Of a stretch of DNA of 6,676 nt, positions 5,388-6,676 are shown piece after piece; position 1 is the first letter of the stretch, and each line of letters begins with the position of its first letter. The notes under the pieces were generated by a model. It was not told the origin of the DNA. It was given only the letters and a program-made list of their open reading frames with translations, and did no database searches. The stretch is from Candidatus Altarchaeum sp. (lineage in GTDB: Archaea > Altiarchaeota > Altiarchaeia > Altiarchaeales > Altiarchaeaceae): contig JAGTWP010000024.1 in assembly GCA_018260755.1 (NCBI GenBank), positions 730 through 7,405 on the forward strand. Direction: 5' to 3'. Made by a program: the position numbers and the translations under genes.

Positions 5388-6569
5388 TTAAATTTCCAGT
5401 TTCTGCTGTTTAAAAGGTATAAATTTTTCCGGAATGAAGTCCTTTTGCCGAGCAGTATATTTTCCATCAGTGTAAATGCAAAAAGTCAATCGTGAAATTT
5501 CTGTTTGTTTTAATGCCTTTGCAAGTTCTGAAATTTCATCTATTTTGTAAATTTCGCTATTTGAAGCAATCATCGCATCGTATTCCTTCAGCCGTATCTC
5601 GGGTAAATCAACGAGTAGATAATCATAAGGAATGCTTAATACATCGCAGATTTTGCTTTCAAATTTCTTTTCATCGTCTTTAACATCCGCGCAAAAAATT
5701 TCTCCTATTTCTTCATATTTCGCGACATAAAACCGCTTGAATAAATTTCTGTTTTTTATGCGGGTTAAAATTTCTTTTATGTATGGCTTTGCAGTACTTT
5801 CATTAGCTTTATTTTCCAAAAAATTTAATAAATTGCAGTCATCCATTTCCGATAATTTTTCAATTGTAAGATTTTCTTTTGCATAGTCGTAAGCCCTTGA
5901 AAACATCTTTTCGGCAATTCTTTTTGTGTGGTGCCTGTAAACCGTCTGGTGCATCATATTTCTCGCTATGAGCAATTTTTCTACTGCTTCTAATCCACCT
6001 TCGTCAATAACTAATTTTTTTTCGTAAAATTTCAGGCAGCCGATTATCCTGTCAATATCAATAATTCCGTAAGCAACTCCCGCATAATACGAATCCCGAA
6101 TCAAATAATCCATCTTGTCAACATCAATGTCAGATGAGATAATTTTTCCATAAACACCTCTTCCGAATATGAGGTCTGTGATTTTATTTGCTTCAATTCC
6201 GTAAAAATTTAATATGTCTATAATTTCGGTCTGTTTTATGAGGCGTGCGGAATTTTCCTCGTGGGAGAAATTTTTTATTTTTAAAAGATGCGAGAATGGA
6301 AGATGCCCAGTATCGTGCAGCAATCCGGCGAGACGCAAATCCTGTGTATATTCTTTACTTAAATTTAAATGCCGGGCAACCTTTCCCGCGAGATACATCA
6401 CGCCAAGAGAATGTTCAAATCTTGTCGCATTCATAGCAGGATAAACAATATAAGCAAGCCCGTTTTGCTTTATTCTCCGCAGTCGCTGCATTTGCGGAGT
6501 GTCTAATATTTTCAGTTCAACTTCGCTTAATTCAATGTCCTTATGAATCGGATCGCGGATTATTTTCAT
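5388..6569 (-). CDS. HD-domain phosphohydrolase, SAMHD1/dGTPase-like
   Basis: A 393-residue cytoplasmic metal-dependent phosphohydrolase of the HD superfamily group that includes SAMHD1 and COG1078 proteins. Seen motifs: MKIIRDPIHKDIEL at the N-terminus, RFEHSLG with H53, LLHDTGHLPFSHL with H85-D86, H89 and H94, FSHEE with H103, and DIDVDKMDYLIRD with D151. H53, H85, D86 and D151 correspond to the metal ligands of SAMHD1 (H167, H206, D207, D311), H103 to its catalytic H233, and Y155 to its substrate-contacting Y315. YRHHTKRIAEKM (211-222) is also family-like. The likely activity is dNTP hydrolysis to deoxynucleoside and triphosphate, but family members differ in substrate, so this is inference. 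I chose the ATG at 6569 because the family begins at MKIIRDPIH; an in-frame TTG at 6587 would add six unmatched residues. The gene precedes the CcbP-like gene on the same strand with a 98-bp gap. No SAM or allosteric domain is fused. Confidence 0.93.
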   Translation of the reverse strand: MKIIRDPIHKDIELSEVELKILDTPQMQRLRRIKQNGLAYIVYPAMNATRFEHSLGVMYLAGKVARHLNLSKEYTQDLRLAGLLHDTGHLPFSHLLKIKNFSHEENSARLIKQTEIIDILNFYGIEANKITDLIFGRGVYGKIISSDIDVDKMDYLIRDSYYAGVAYGIIDIDRIIGCLKFYEKKLVIDEGGLEAVEKLLIARNMMHQTVYRHHTKRIAEKMFSRAYDYAKENLTIEKLSEMDDCNLLNFLENKANESTAKPYIKEILTRIKNRNLFKRFYVAKYEEIGEIFCADVKDDEKKFESKICDVLSIPYDYLLVDLPEIRLKEYDAMIASNSEIYKIDEISELAKALKQTEISRLTFCIYTDGKYTARQKDFIPEKFIPFKQQKLEI

Positions 6570-6630
6570 ATTCGTTTTAAAATACAATTATCAGGTAAAA
6601 ATTTATCTTACAAATATAATTACTTATTTT

Positions 6631-6676
6631 TACAATTAAATTTTACAATTAAATTTTACAATTAAATTTTACAATT
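6631..6676. repeat. 13-bp tandem repeat at the right edge
   Basis: The unit tacaattaaattt occurs at 6631-6643, 6644-6656 and 6657-6669 without mismatch, and a fourth copy is cut after 7 bases by the window end. It lies upstream of the HD gene start on the - strand, about 62 bp or more from the ATG. Its full extent is unknown. It is unrelated in sequence to the 20-bp array at the left edge. Confidence 0.9.

Noticed and set aside
6214-6444. Overlapping + strand frames opposite the HD motif region
   Set aside because: They mirror the conserved HD-domain codons and have no independent support.

Overview
The window reads as an AT-rich archaeal chromosome fragment. The evidence is an archaeal-type isoleucyl-tRNA synthetase, two genes with a TATA-like box starting 34-35 nt before the ATG and no Shine-Dalgarno sequence, and a T-tract terminator. 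I cannot name the lineage; an uncultivated, low-GC archaeon (for example a DPANN or Altiarchaeales type) fits but is not proven. Both ends run into short tandem repeats (20-bp units at the left, 13-bp units at the right), so the window may be a whole short contig that stopped at repeats.

Layout: 1-60 is a tandem repeat. 100-345 (+) encodes a small basic protein of unknown function, followed by a T-rich terminator. 346-744 has no gene and is the most unusual part: 12-bp inverted repeats (463-474 and 671-682) enclose about 200 bp that can fold into at least three further hairpins, resembling either a small non-autonomous transposable element (MITE) or a structured RNA. 745-1158 (-) encodes a four-helix membrane protein resembling the PsiE family. 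1159-1532 is a divergent intergenic region with two sets of 10-bp tandem repeats and the ileS promoter. 1533-4886 (+) is ileS, 1117 residues with catalytic, editing and anticodon domains and a Lys/Asn/Glu-rich insertion in the editing domain. 4894-5289 (-) encodes a CcbP-like calcium-binding protein, convergent with ileS and only 7 bp away. 5388-6569 (-) encodes an HD-domain phosphohydrolase of the SAMHD1/dGTPase-like group.

The genes do not form a recognisable pathway. ileS serves translation and the HD protein probably acts on nucleotides; the CcbP-like and PsiE-like proteins hint at calcium and membrane or phosphate physiology. The two rightmost genes share a strand and could be co-transcribed across a 98-bp gap, but a hairpin and T-tract there argue for partial separation. 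I see no defence system, transposase, CRISPR array, rRNA or tRNA. The inverted-repeat element is the only candidate for something undescribed.
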